A model generated the notes under the pieces. It was given only the letters and a program-made list of their open reading frames with translations, did no database searches and was not told the origin of the DNA. A stretch of DNA of 44,800 nt, from NCBI GenBank assembly GCA_005881155.1, contig VBHN01000205.1, positions 1 to 44,800 on the forward strand, read 5' to 3'. Position numbers and translations under genes: made by a program. The number at the start of each line of letters is the position of its first letter. Within the stretch, counting starts at the first letter, position 1. Positions 23,868-33,003 of the stretch are shown here, piece by piece. The DNA is from Chloroflexota bacterium. Its GTDB lineage: Bacteria; Chloroflexota; Dormibacteria; Dormibacterales; Dormibacteraceae.

Positions 23868-25732
23868 AGCAGCCCGCCGCGGCGCCACCCGCCCAGGCGG
23901 TCGGCCGGGCCGCGGTGGCCGGCAGTAGGGACGGTCGCGACCGCCCGTCGGGGAGTCGTCGGCGGCTGCGACGCGAGGGCGCGCGGAGCCGCAGCGCGGG
24001 GTGAGGGACTGGCGGGGGGGTTGTGCGCGACGGGAGGGCGTGGGGGCGGGGAGCTGGTCGGCGCGGGGAGGACGGGGAGCCGGCTGCCGATGCTCACCAG
24101 GTTCGAGAGTGCTGACTCCGGGCCGATGCCGACGCCGTTGATGGCGGCGACGCTGAAGCGATAGGCGGAGCCGAAGGCGAGCCCGGTGAACGCCTGGTTG
24201 GTCTGTGCGGAAGCGTAGGTGACCGGCGTCCCGGCGCTGGAGCCGCCCAGGTAGGGCGTCACCCGGTAGGCGGTGATGGGACTGCCGTTGTCGGCCGGCG
24301 CCGTCCAGCTGACGCGTGCGTAGGAGCTGAAGGGAACCGCACTGACCCCGGCCGGCGCGGCAGGCTTGGCCAGCGCGTAGTACTGGCCGACGAAGATCCG
24401 CAGGAACCCTCCGTCGTCGTCCGCGTAGACCGAGGTGTGCGTGTTGCAGGCGGTGCAGTACCCGAGGGCGTCGGTCGTGGGAGCCCCGCCGTTGTTGGTG
24501 ACCCCGTCGGCGCGGAGGTCGGTGTTGGTGGTCTGGCAGCCGTTGCCGCTGCCGAAGAGGACCGCGATCAGGCCCGCCGAGAAGAGGTCGGCAGGGTGGC
24601 CCAGGAAGTACTGGGCGACGTTGTCCTGGTAGTGCCCGCAGGTGTTGTTCATGGTCAGGAAGTACTGGTTGCCGACCGGGACCTGCCACGCGACCTGGGG
24701 CCGCGAGGTCTTCGCCGCAAGCTCCGCGACCCAGGCCAGGTAACGGCTGAAGTTCGGAAAGGCGGTGTTGGTCGGGTCCCACCAATGCGTGTGGCCGGCG
24801 TTGATGCAGCCGCCGCAGCCGGTCTCCCACCAACCGGCGTCGTGGTCGTCGAGGTCGTTGAAGACGAGGTCCCAGGTCGAGCCGACGAAGGGGTTGGAGG
24901 CTAGGCACGCCGAGTTGAGAAAGGTGGCGACCTTGTCAGCCTCGGTGGCGGCGTTGACAGCGGGACTGGTGTCGCTGGCGATGTCGACGCCGCTTCCCCA
25001 GGGCGAGGCATGGATCGCCAGCAGGGCGTTGGGCGCGTAGGCGTCGCGGAGCCTGAGCAGCGAACAGGCGAGGCCCCGGGCGGTGTCCTCCGTGCCCGTC
25101 ACGGCGGGATCGTTGTAGCCGGAACTCTTGACGCTGACGGGGGCGGCATTCGCCGTGGTCTTGCCCAGGGCTGCCGCGCGCTGTTCGAGGAAGCCCCAAA
25201 GATCGGGCTCGACCTGGATCACGACCGTGCCTCCGAAGGCCGAGGCCTTGTCGAGCAGCAGCTTGAAGTTCGCGAAGTAGGCGTTCATGACCGCTGCGGA
25301 GCCGAGGTTGGCCAGGTCCTGGGTCGAGTTGTCCTGGTAGCACTTGGGGTCGCCAGGACCGTTCGGGCCGTTCGATTGGCAGATCTCGTAGTAGCTGAAG
25401 ACCGGGACCGCGCCGAAGGACTGGCTGTCGTTCAGGTAGTAGCTGGCGTACTGGCCGGTCGGCGTGTTCCAGGTCTCCCAGCCCTGGTTGGTGTTGACGC
25501 CGCCGCTCAGGTAGGTGTAGCGGTAGCGAAAGGGCACCCCCGAAGCCTGCAGCCAGCCGAAATCGCCCGGCTCGTTGGACAGGCCGAAATGAAGCCGGTC
25601 GTGCGGCAGCGGGCTCGGGGTCCTGGCGGCGGCCGCCCGGGCGGCGAGCGGGAGGTTGGCCGGCGCGCTCGTGAAGAGGAGCAGGACGGCCAGGAGCAAA
25701 GTCGTTCGTGGGCTGATCGGAAAGGACCTCAG
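23858..25732 (-). CDS. Secreted FnIII protein with probable glycosidase-like barrel and Pro-rich tail
   Basis: About 624 residues. A signal peptide (RSFPISPRTTLLLAVLLLFTSAPA) precedes a large N-terminal domain with segments such as 'VVIQVEPDLWGFLEQRAAAL' and 'STWDLVFNDLDDHDAGWWE' that look like a TIM-barrel carbohydrate-active fold; no GH family was assigned. A fibronectin type III domain follows ('AAPAGVSAVPFSSYARVSW' to 'GVGIGPESALSNLV'), then a Pro/Ser-rich tail starting RLPVLPAPTSSPPPRPP. Numerous Cys (CGGC, CTAC) suggest disulfides. The track's 721-residue version includes antisense of the dehydratase gene. No ATG/GTG/TTG is in frame at the signal peptide; CTG 25732 is the only reasonable start. 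Confidence 0.75.
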   Translation of the reverse strand: MRSFPISPRTTLLLAVLLLFTSAPANLPLAARAAAARTPSPLPHDRLHFGLSNEPGDFGWLQASGVPFRYRYTYLSGGVNTNQGWETWNTPTGQYASYYLNDSQSFGAVPVFSYYEICQSNGPNGPGDPKCYQDNSTQDLANLGSAAVMNAYFANFKLLLDKASAFGGTVVIQVEPDLWGFLEQRAAALGKTTANAAPVSVKSSGYNDPAVTGTEDTARGLACSLLRLRDAYAPNALLAIHASPWGSGVDIASDTSPAVNAATEADKVATFLNSACLASNPFVGSTWDLVFNDLDDHDAGWWETGCGGCINAGHTHWWDPTNTAFPNFSRYLAWVAELAAKTSRPQVAWQVPVGNQYFLTMNNTCGHYQDNVAQYFLGHPADLFSAGLIAVLFGSGNGCQTTNTDLRADGVTNNGGAPTTDALGYCTACNTHTSVYADDDGGFLRIFVGQYYALAKPAAPAGVSAVPFSSYARVSWTAPADNGSPITAYRVTPYLGGSSAGTPVTYASAQTNQAFTGLAFGSAYRFSVAAINGVGIGPESALSNLVSIGSRLPVLPAPTSSPPPRPPVAHNPPASPSPRAAAPRALASQPPTTPRRAVATVPTAGHRGPADRLGGWRRGGLLYL

Positions 25733-25756
25733 GAGCGCGCCGGCTGCGGACGCGCC

Positions 25757-26104
25757 ATGGTAGGACGTATCGTCAACGCCAAGGTGGCCAAGGCTGGTCG
25801 GCGCTACACACCGGTCGCGCCGGAGGCGGCGGCTGCCGCACTGAAGGACCACCCGGCCTGGGTCGTGGAGCGAAGCCGGATCTACCGTGACTTTCGCCTC
25901 CCCGACTTCAAGGCGGCGATCCGCTTCGTCAACGAGGTCGCCGAGCTGGCCGAGGAGGCGGGCCACCACCCGAACATCCATCTCCACGAGTGGTGCTTCG
26001 TGCAGCTCGAGCTCTACTCGCACGCGGCCGGCGGCCTCAGTCGATACGACGTCGACTTCGCTCTCGCGCTGGACCAGCGCCTGGGGTCCGCCTCCCGCAA
26101 ATAA
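25757..26104 (+). CDS. 4a-hydroxytetrahydrobiopterin dehydratase (pterin carbinolamine dehydratase)
   Basis: A 115-residue PCD/PhhB-fold enzyme that dehydrates the pterin carbinolamine made by aromatic amino acid hydroxylases. The signature is complete: 'EEAGHHPNIHLHEWCFVQLEL' with the catalytic His pair, then the 'GLSRYDVDFALALD' ending with D-x-D/A. The start is ATG 25757; the track hides it inside a longer antisense-derived ORF. No phenylalanine hydroxylase is next to it, so it may serve another pterin enzyme or recycle damaged cofactor. It lies 26 nt before the fusion ATPase gene. Confidence 0.9.
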   Translation: MVGRIVNAKVAKAGRRYTPVAPEAAAAALKDHPAWVVERSRIYRDFRLPDFKAAIRFVNEVAELAEEAGHHPNIHLHEWCFVQLELYSHAAGGLSRYDVDFALALDQRLGSASRK

Positions 26105-26130
26105 CCGTCCACGGCGGCGTTAACAGGTCT

Positions 26131-28335
26131 GTGGATCGAGGGGACCCGCCACACCGTTCCAGCACGCGCACGCGGCGTCGCCCCGCGCGCCCGAACGGCT
26201 CGGAGTTCCGCTCGGCCTTCCTGGCGGCCGGCGTCGCAATGGCCCGGCTGACCCAGGACGGGATCCTCATCGATGCCAACCCCTCCTTCGTGAGGCTGCT
26301 CGGCCAGTCCGGGAAGAAGCTGGCCGGGCGATCGCTCCTCGACCTTCTCCACCCCGATGACGCGGCGGGCTTGCGGGCCGGCCACTTGAGCAAGCTGAGC
26401 GCGGGCACGATCCTCGCCGAGCTCCGCTTCCAGGCTCCGGGGCGGACTGTCTGGGGCCGTGCCAGCCTGGCTCTCGCCCGGCAGCCGGGTGACACGCCGG
26501 ACGGCCTGGTGCTCACAGTCGAGGACCTCACCGCCCAGAAGGCCCGCGAGGCGAATCTCGAGCAGGAGCGCCTGAGCGACCCGAGCACCGGGCTCGCCAA
26601 CGCCACCGAGTTCATCCGCCGGCTCTCCCGTTCGCTCAGCGCCGCGCGCCGCCGCAAGCGCAAGCTGGCAGTCCTGGTCATCGAGCTGGAAGGATTGGGC
26701 AAGATCGGCGATGAGCTCGGCCAGGGCTCGGCCGACGACCTGGTCGGCCAGCTGGCGGCCCGGCTCCAGGAGCTGGTCCGACCCTCCGACTGCGCGGCGC
26801 GGACCGGCGGCAACGAGTTCGGGCTGGTCCTCAACGAGGTCAGCGAGGCCGACCTGGCAGCCGGAGTGGGACGGAGGCTGATGGCCCGCCTGGAGCCGGA
26901 GTTCCAGTTCGGCGCCGCCGGCGTCCGGGCCCCGGTCGGCCTGGGCGTCGCCATCTTCCCTGACCACGGCCAGGACGCCCAGTCGCTGCTGCGGATGGCC
27001 CGCCTCGACCTCTACCTGGGAGACCGCTCCGGGGCCGCCGCAACATCGCCCTCAGCCGGGTCGGCCGCGGCCACGACAGGACCATCGACCCCGACCAGAA
27101 CCGGCGAGGAGATCCCTGCCGACCTGGAGGCCGGCGACCGGCTGGCAAGGCGGGTCGAGGTCCTGGAGCCAGTCTCGCTCTTCCAGGCCGTGCCCCAACA
27201 GGTCCTGCGCCGGATCGCCCGCTACCTGAGCGAGCAGACCGCGGGCGCCGGCGAGGTGGTGGACGGCGCCGGCTCGCCGGCCGCGCTGCGAATCATCGAG
27301 GAGGGCGTCTGCGAGGTCCGCAGCGAGTCGGTCTCCCTGCTGACCCTGGGACCTGGCGACTTCATGGGCGCCGACTCGCTGCTGCTCGAGAACCCACTCC
27401 CGACCGAGGTCCACGCCCTCACCGACTGCAAGCTGCTGGTCCTCGACCAGGAGCTGGTCGCGCGCCACGCGCCGGCAGGATCGGCTTTCCGGGAAGCCCT
27501 GCGCGTTGCCGCCGGGCAGCGTGACAAGCACCTGCGCTCGCTGCTGGACCGCCCGCGGCGGGCAACCTCCGGCTCCACCGCCACCCAGGTCGCGGTCTAC
27601 TCGACCAAGGGCGGGTCCGGCCGCACCACGCTCGCCCTCAACCTGGCGGCCGAGCTCGGGCACCGGCACCCCGGCGAGGTGCTGCTGGTCGACCTCGCCC
27701 TTCCCTACAACCACGTCGCGCTGCTGGCGAACCTCTCCCCCTCGACCTCCCTGGCGCGGGTTGCCCAGGCGACCGATCAAGGGACGTTCCGTCAGCTCCT
27801 GCTGAGCTCGGTCCTGCCCCATCCGGCCGGCTTCATGGCCCTTCCCACCGCGCTCCGGCCGGAGGAGGCCGAGCTCGTCAAACCCGAGCTCCTGGTCCGG
27901 GCGCTGGAGATCCTCAGCGCCCAGTACCGCTACCTGGTCTTCGACCTCGGCGTCTCGCTCGACGACTGCGTGCTGGCCGCGCTCGAGGTCAGCGACCACC
28001 TGGTCCTGGTCGCCACCCCGGAGCTGGCCTCGATGCACGACTGCCGGCAGCTGATCGACCTGGCCACACGCGTCCTGCACATCCCCGCCGGGAGGGTGCA
28101 CACGGTGCTCAACCACCGGGCGCCCGACTCCGCGATGAGCCGCAAGGTTGTCGAGGAGGTCCTCGGCCACGGGCTGGCCGCCGAATTCCGCTACTTCGGC
28201 GCCAAGCCCGAGCTGGCCGGCCTGGAGGGCAAGCTGCAGGTGCAAACGGATCCCGGCGGCGCCTTCAGCCGCAGCCTTCGGACGCTCCTCGACCAGCTCG
28301 TCGAACGCGTCCCGAGCCGCGGCGCAGCCAATTGA
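26131..28335 (+). CDS. PAS - degenerate GGDEF - cNMP-binding-like - MinD/TadZ-type ATPase fusion
   Basis: A 734-residue cytosolic multidomain protein. PAS (about 25-140): 'MARLTQDGILIDANPSFVRLLG', with PAC-like 'LVLTVEDLTAQKA'. GGDEF-like (about 145-290): keeps 'LSDPSTGLANATEF' but the metal-binding D-x-D is E-L-E (VIELEGLGK) and the signature is GGNEF at 226-230. Cyclic-nucleotide-binding-like (about 345-470): 'VSLFQAVPQQVLRRIARYL' and 'LGPGDFMGADSLLLENPLPTEV', without the phosphate-binding Arg. C-terminal ParA/MinD/CpaE-type ATPase (about 485-730): deviant Walker A K493-GGSGRTT with Arg498 in place of the P-loop Lys, then 'VLLVDLAL' and 'RYLVFDLGVSLDD'. The track start lies inside the dehydratase gene; GTG 26131 fits. 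Its stop overlaps the next gene (TTGA). TadZ/CpaE proteins place pili or secretion machines; no tad genes are here. Confidence 0.85.
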   Translation: MDRGDPPHRSSTRTRRRPARPNGSEFRSAFLAAGVAMARLTQDGILIDANPSFVRLLGQSGKKLAGRSLLDLLHPDDAAGLRAGHLSKLSAGTILAELRFQAPGRTVWGRASLALARQPGDTPDGLVLTVEDLTAQKAREANLEQERLSDPSTGLANATEFIRRLSRSLSAARRRKRKLAVLVIELEGLGKIGDELGQGSADDLVGQLAARLQELVRPSDCAARTGGNEFGLVLNEVSEADLAAGVGRRLMARLEPEFQFGAAGVRAPVGLGVAIFPDHGQDAQSLLRMARLDLYLGDRSGAAATSPSAGSAAATTGPSTPTRTGEEIPADLEAGDRLARRVEVLEPVSLFQAVPQQVLRRIARYLSEQTAGAGEVVDGAGSPAALRIIEEGVCEVRSESVSLLTLGPGDFMGADSLLLENPLPTEVHALTDCKLLVLDQELVARHAPAGSAFREALRVAAGQRDKHLRSLLDRPRRATSGSTATQVAVYSTKGGSGRTTLALNLAAELGHRHPGEVLLVDLALPYNHVALLANLSPSTSLARVAQATDQGTFRQLLLSSVLPHPAGFMALPTALRPEEAELVKPELLVRALEILSAQYRYLVFDLGVSLDDCVLAALEVSDHLVLVATPELASMHDCRQLIDLATRVLHIPAGRVHTVLNHRAPDSAMSRKVVEEVLGHGLAAEFRYFGAKPELAGLEGKLQVQTDPGGAFSRSLRTLLDQLVERVPSRGAAN

Positions 28336-29771
28336 CCGGGAGGCGCGGTCGCCTCAGCCTCGGCCTGGCGGTCGGGCTGCTCGCACTTTCCGGCGCCCTG
28401 CCGCTGGCCAGGCCGCAGGCGGTCCTGGCCAATGTCCCCGGCACCGGCTGCCCGGTCTTCCCGGCTGACAACATTTGGAACGCGGATGTCTCAGGCCTGC
28501 CCCTGAACTCGCACAGTGCCGCCTGGCTGAGCTCCACCGGCGCGTCTTCGGGCAGGAACCTGCACCCCGACTTCGGTGGCCCGCCCTACGGAATTCCCTT
28601 CAACGTCGTCCACTCCAGCCACGCGACGACCAACTTCACCTTCCAGTACGCGAATGAGAGCGACCCCGGCCCCTACCCGTACGGCGGCGACCTCGCCATC
28701 GAGCAGGGCTCGGACGCACACCTGCTGAGCATCGACCAGGACACCTGCAAGCTCTACGAGACCTTCGCCACCAACTCCAACGGCCCCCGCACGGCCGGGT
28801 CGGGCGCCATCTTCGACCTCAGCACCAACGCGCTCCGCCCGGCCGGCTGGACCTCGGCCGACGCGGCCGGGCTGCCGATCTTCCCGGGCCTGCTCAGGCT
28901 GGACGAGGTCCAGTCCGGGTACGTCGGCCACGCAGTCCGCTTCACCGTCGCGCAGAGCGACAGCAGCTACCTCTGGCCGGCGCGTCACCAGGCCAGCGCG
29001 CTCAGCGATCCAAACCTGCCACCGATGGGTGCCCGCTTCCGGCTCAAGGCCGGCTTTGACATCTCCAGCTTCGGTCCCGAGGCGCAGGTGGTGCTGACCG
29101 CCTTCAAGCACTACGGGCTGATCGTCGCCGACAACGGCTCCAACTGGTTCTTCACGGGCACCAGCGACGCGGGCTGGGACGTCGAGCCCTACGCGACCAT
29201 GGTCAGCCAGCTGAAGAGGGTGCCCGCCAGCGCCTTCGAGGCGATCGACGAATCGGGACTGATGCACGATCCGAACTCGGCCCAGGCCGGGACCATCCCA
29301 GCGGCTCCCGCGGCTCCGCACGCGCTGGCCTTGTGGACTTCGGCCGCGGTCAGCTGGGCCCCGCCCGCCAACGGCGGCGAGCCGATCCTCAGCTACACCG
29401 TCAACGGCAGCCCCGGCGGACAGGTGGTGGTCGGTGGCGAGGCGACCAGCGCGACCGTGACCGGGCTGACCACCGGCATCTCCTACACCTTCAAGGTCAC
29501 CGCGACCAACGTCGTAGGCCCGGGGCCGGCCTCGCCTCCGTCCAACGCGGTCGTCCCCGGCGGGCGGCTGCCGGTCCTGCCGAACCCGACGGCGAGTCCG
29601 CCGGTCCGGACGCCTATCCAGCAATCGACCCCGGCCTCTCAACCGCCGTCGCGGCCGGTCCAGGCGAAGCCGTCGCGCCAGTCCCGGGCAGCGCCACCGC
29701 ACAGCGCCGGCCAGGCGCCGGCGGGCGTCCCGCACCTCTGGCGCCCGGATCCGCGATTCAGGTACGAGTAG
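28332..29771 (+). CDS. Secreted protein with FnIII domain and Pro-rich tail
   Basis: A 479-residue exported protein. Signal peptide: RRGRLSLGLAVGLLALSGALPLA. The main domain opens 'CPVFPADNIWNADVSGLPLNS', a pattern seen in a widespread secreted bacterial family of unknown function, and includes 'LHPDFGGPPYGIPFNVV' and 'FKHYGLIVADNGSNWFFTG'. An FnIII domain follows ('AAPHALALWTSAAVSW' to 'VVGPGPASPPSNAV') and then a tail RLPVLPNPTASPPVRTP that matches the tail of the secreted protein at 23858. The TTG start overlaps the stop of the fusion ATPase (TTGA), so both are translated together. Role unknown; surface or matrix protein is inferred. Confidence 0.82.
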   Translation: MTGRRGRLSLGLAVGLLALSGALPLARPQAVLANVPGTGCPVFPADNIWNADVSGLPLNSHSAAWLSSTGASSGRNLHPDFGGPPYGIPFNVVHSSHATTNFTFQYANESDPGPYPYGGDLAIEQGSDAHLLSIDQDTCKLYETFATNSNGPRTAGSGAIFDLSTNALRPAGWTSADAAGLPIFPGLLRLDEVQSGYVGHAVRFTVAQSDSSYLWPARHQASALSDPNLPPMGARFRLKAGFDISSFGPEAQVVLTAFKHYGLIVADNGSNWFFTGTSDAGWDVEPYATMVSQLKRVPASAFEAIDESGLMHDPNSAQAGTIPAAPAAPHALALWTSAAVSWAPPANGGEPILSYTVNGSPGGQVVVGGEATSATVTGLTTGISYTFKVTATNVVGPGPASPPSNAVVPGGRLPVLPNPTASPPVRTPIQQSTPASQPPSRPVQAKPSRQSRAAPPHSAGQAPAGVPHLWRPDPRFRYE

Positions 29772-29835
29772 CCGCGCCGGGCCGGGACTGCTTCTACAAG
29801 GGCGCCGCGGCTGACACAATTACGGCCCAACTGAG

Positions 29836-30573
29836 ATGCAGGACACCTTCATCGGCCTGCTGACCCTGGTGGTCGGCATCATCCTCTGCTTCGGCGGGCA
29901 CCGCTTCTTCCGCTTCCTGATGGTCCTGGTGGGACTTACGGCCGGCTTCGTGCTCGGCGCCTCCGGTGTCGCCGCGATCACCAAGGGTCAGTTCCTGGAG
30001 AGCATCTGGGGCTGGGTGGTGGCGGTCCTGGTCGCCCTCGCGCTGGGCGGCCTGGCGATCCCCTTCTACGCGGCGGCAGTCGCGGTGCTGGGTGGGGTCG
30101 TCGCCTACCTGGTGGCGAGCGGCGTCCTGGTCTACCTCGGCTACGGGACCGGCACGCTGACCCAGGCGGTGGGAATCGTCGCCGGCGCGGTCGCGATCGT
30201 TCTCATCTACCTCTTCCGGGTTCACCGCCTGCTGGTGATCGCGGTGACGGCCCTGGGCGGAGCCGGCGCCATCCTGGCGGGCGTGCTGGTGCTGCTCGGG
30301 AAGGTGGCGTTCGACGTCCACACCGCGTCGGACCCCACAGAGGCAATCCGAGGGACCCCGGTCTGGCCGCTGCTGCTGATCGTGCTCTTCCTGGCCGGGG
30401 TCGGCGCCCAGTGGAGCATCCGCTCGAAGGCGGCCCCAAAGCCGACCCCGATCGCGACCACCCCGGCGGCGGCTCCCGCGACGCCGGGGCCGGAAGCACC
30501 CGCAGCCGAACCAGTCAGCCCCCCGGAACCGATCGCCGAGCAGCCGCCCGGCGTCGAGCAGCCTCCCGGCTAG
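29836..30573 (+). CDS. DUF4203-like multi-pass membrane protein
   Basis: A 245-residue protein with seven hydrophobic helices in the first 170 residues, Gly-rich as in DUF4203/TMEM198-type proteins ('[28 protein letters not shown]' opening). After the last helix a Pro/Ala-rich cytosolic or extracellular tail of about 45 residues ends '[11 protein letters not shown]'. Function unknown. ATG start, 64 nt after the secreted protein. Its TAG stop shares the palindrome CTAG with the stop of the convergent hutI. Confidence 0.8.
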   Translation: MQDTFIGLLTLVVGIILCFGGHRFFRFLMVLVGLTAGFVLGASGVAAITKGQFLESIWGWVVAVLVALALGGLAIPFYAAAVAVLGGVVAYLVASGVLVYLGYGTGTLTQAVGIVAGAVAIVLIYLFRVHRLLVIAVTALGGAGAILAGVLVLLGKVAFDVHTASDPTEAIRGTPVWPLLLIVLFLAGVGAQWSIRSKAAPKPTPIATTPAAAPATPGPEAPAAEPVSPPEPIAEQPPGVEQPPG

Positions 30574-31730
30574 GCTCGGACGCCCGCCAGCCAGGTCGCG
30601 CTGACCAGGGGCACGCCCGGCCGGTAGACCAGGTGCGTGTAGGAGGGCGCGTCCAGGAGGAGCGCGTCCGCCCGCGCGCCGGGCGCCAGCCGCCCGAGCT
30701 CGTCGCGACGCAGCGACCTGGCCCCGCCGGCCGTCGCGGCCAGGAGCGCCTCCTCGATCGTCATCCGCAGGTCGCGAACCGCCAGCGCGATGCAGAAGCT
30801 CATCGACGTCGTGTAGCTCGAACCGGGGTTGCAGTTGGTCGCGATGGCGACCTGCGCGCCCGCGTCGATGACGCGCCGGGCATTCGGGTACGGCTGCCGG
30901 GTCGAGAAATCCGCCGCGGGCAGGAAGGTGGCGACGGTGTCGCCGCCGGCGAGCGCCTCCACGTCCGCGTCGGCGAGGTGGGTGCAGTGGTCCACGGACG
31001 CCGCGCCCATCTCCACCGCCAGGCGGACGCCGGGTCCGGCGTGCAGTTGGTTGCCGTGGACCCGAAGGCCCAGCCCGGCGGCCCGGCCGGCGGCAAGGAC
31101 GGCCCGCGACTGGTCGGCGTCGAAAGCGCCCTCCTCGCAGAAGACGTCGATCCAGCGGGCCAGCGGCGCGCAGGCGGCCAGCATCTCGCCGCAGACCAGG
31201 TCGACGTAGGCGTCGGCGCGCTCCCGGAACTCGGGCGGGACGACGTGCGCGCCCAGGAAGGTGACGTCCTCGGTGTGGGCCCGAGCGACCTCGCAGCAGC
31301 GCCTCTCGGTGTCGACGTCCAGGCCGTAGCCCGACTTGATCTCGACATGGGTGATGCCCGCCCGAAGCGCCTCTTCCCGCCGGCGTCGGGTCAGCGCCGT
31401 CAGCTCCTCGAAGGTGGCCGCCCGGGTCGCCTCGGTGGTGACCCTGATGCCGCCGGCCTCGTACGGCCGGCCGGCCATGCGCGCGGCGAACTCGTCGGCC
31501 CGGTCGCCGGCGAAGACGAGGTGGGTGTGACTGTCGACGAAGCCGGGGATGACACAGCGGCCGCCGGCGTCGAAATGCTGGTCGCCGGCTGCGCCCGCGC
31601 GCTCGACCGCGACGACCTTGCCGTCCTCGATCACCAGGGCGGCGTCACGGACGAGGCCCAGCGCGCCCTCGCCCAGGGAGTGGTCGTTGGTGACCAGAAG
31701 GCCGATCCGATCGATGACCGTGGCGGTCAC
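30570..31730 (-). CDS. hutI: Imidazolonepropionase
   Basis: A 386-residue amidohydrolase that opens 4-imidazolone-5-propionate to N-formimino-L-glutamate, the third step of histidine breakdown. Zn-site elements are '[18 protein letters not shown]' with the H-x-H pair, '[12 protein letters not shown]' and '[10 protein letters not shown]'. The usual metal-ligand Asp in A-T-D-x-N-P-G is Asn299 here (ATNCNPGSS). That may be a lineage variant or may weaken metal binding. GTG start, overlapping the stop of hutF by 4 nt; last gene of the hut operon. Confidence 0.92.
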   Translation of the reverse strand: MTATVIDRIGLLVTNDHSLGEGALGLVRDAALVIEDGKVVAVERAGAAGDQHFDAGGRCVIPGFVDSHTHLVFAGDRADEFAARMAGRPYEAGGIRVTTEATRAATFEELTALTRRRREEALRAGITHVEIKSGYGLDVDTERRCCEVARAHTEDVTFLGAHVVPPEFRERADAYVDLVCGEMLAACAPLARWIDVFCEEGAFDADQSRAVLAAGRAAGLGLRVHGNQLHAGPGVRLAVEMGAASVDHCTHLADADVEALAGGDTVATFLPAADFSTRQPYPNARRVIDAGAQVAIATNCNPGSSYTTSMSFCIALAVRDLRMTIEEALLAATAGGARSLRRDELGRLAPGARADALLLDAPSYTHLVYRPGVPLVSATWLAGVRA

Positions 31731-33003
31731 CTCGGGATGGCGGCGGCCAGCAGGCGGGGGACGTCGAGGCTAACGTGCGCGCCATCGCGGACCACCCAGC
31801 GGCCACCGACCATGACCTCGCGCACGTCGCCGGCGCCGGCGGCGAAGACCACCGCTTCGAGAGCGTTGGCAGGGCGCGTCCCAGCCAACCGTACGCCGTC
31901 CAGGCCGAGCACGGTCAGGTCGGCGAAGCTCGCCACCGCCAGCTTCCCCGCCGCCGGCCAGCAGAGCGCCTTGCCGCCGGCCGCGGTGGCGGCGCGGAGC
32001 AGCTCGGGCGCGCGCTGAAGGCCGCGGCGGCCGGTCGCCAGCCGCTCGTCAAGCTCCACCGCGCGGGCCTCCTCGAAGAGGTCGACGACGGCGTTGGAGT
32101 CGGAGCCGAGCGAGATCGAGATCCCGGCCCCACGCATCACGTGGGCCCTCCCGATGCCATCGGCCAGGTCCCGCTCCGTGGTCGGACAGTGCCGTGGATC
32201 GCGACCAGGTTCGACTGAACCGCGCCCGAGTCCGCCAGCAGCTGCGCGGGCGACCTGCCGAAGGCCTCCTGGCAGGCCTGGTTCTCGGCCGGCTGCTCAG
32301 AGAGGTGCGCGTGGAGCGGGCGGCCCCGGTGGGCGGCCCAGGCGACCACCGCCGGTATCTGTTCGGGCGGCACCGCGCGGACCGAGTGCAGCGCGGCTGC
32401 GATTCGCACCAGGGGCCCCTCCGAGAGCCCGTCGACCCGCTCGCACCAGCGCTCCGCATCGCCGTCGCCGAAGCGGAGCTGGGCGCCTTCCAGCGGCTTG
32501 CCGATGCCGCCGGCCAGGTAGCAGGTGTCGACCAGCGTCAGCCGGATGCCGGCTTCCGCCGCGGCCTGGATCAGAGCTTGGCCCATCGCGTTCGGGTCTG
32601 CGTATGGCTTCCCGGCCGGGTCGTGGTGGAGGTAGTGAAACTCGCCGGCCAGGGTGATGCCGGCCAGCAGCATCTCGGCAAAGGTCGCCCGCGCGAGGGC
32701 GAGGTAGGAGTCCGGGTCGAGCGTCCCGGCCAGCTCGTACATCCGCTCCCGCCAGGTCCAGAAGCTGTCCCCGTTAGCGTGGGTTCGGCCGCGGAGCGCG
32801 CGCTGGAAGGCATGGGAGTGGACGTTGACAAGGCCCGGGATGGTCAGCCCGGAAAGCCGCTGGGCGCCGGCGGGCGGGGCCGGCAGGTCCGGCGTCACCC
32901 CGGCGATCCGGTCGCCCACGACCTCCAGCAGCACGCCCTCCTCGGCCAGCTCCCCGCCCAGCCAGGCGAGCTCGCACCAGTAGTTGTTCCAGGGGCCGGT
33001 CAC
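31727..33003 (-). pseudogene. hutF: Formimidoylglutamate deiminase, frame-broken by an internal deletion
   Basis: HutF turns formiminoglutamate into formylglutamate plus ammonia. The first frame (33003 to about 32190, GTG start overlapping the hutU stop) has 'GLVNVHSHAFQRALRGRTHANGDSFWTWRE', 'GEFHYLHHDPAGKPY' and 'LHAHLSEQPAENQACQEAFG'. It reads 'NLVAIHGT' and then shifts; the second frame resumes with 'CPTTERDLADGIGRAHVMRGAGISISLGSDSNAV' as fragments of the same family and continues to the stop at 31727. About 20-25 residues that normally join these parts are missing, including the His after HGT that is expected to be catalytic. The joined length (about 424) is short of the usual 450. Either a true pseudogene or an assembly deletion near 32188. 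Confidence 0.85.

Noticed and set aside
23148-24908. 586-aa minus-strand ORF across the WYL gene and the secreted protein
   Set aside because: Antisense to the WYL regulator and out of frame with the FnIII protein; Arg/Pro/Gly-rich with no domain.
26131-28335. Active diguanylate cyclase
   Set aside because: The GGDEF signature is GGNEF and the metal-binding Asp residues are replaced, so catalysis is not expected.
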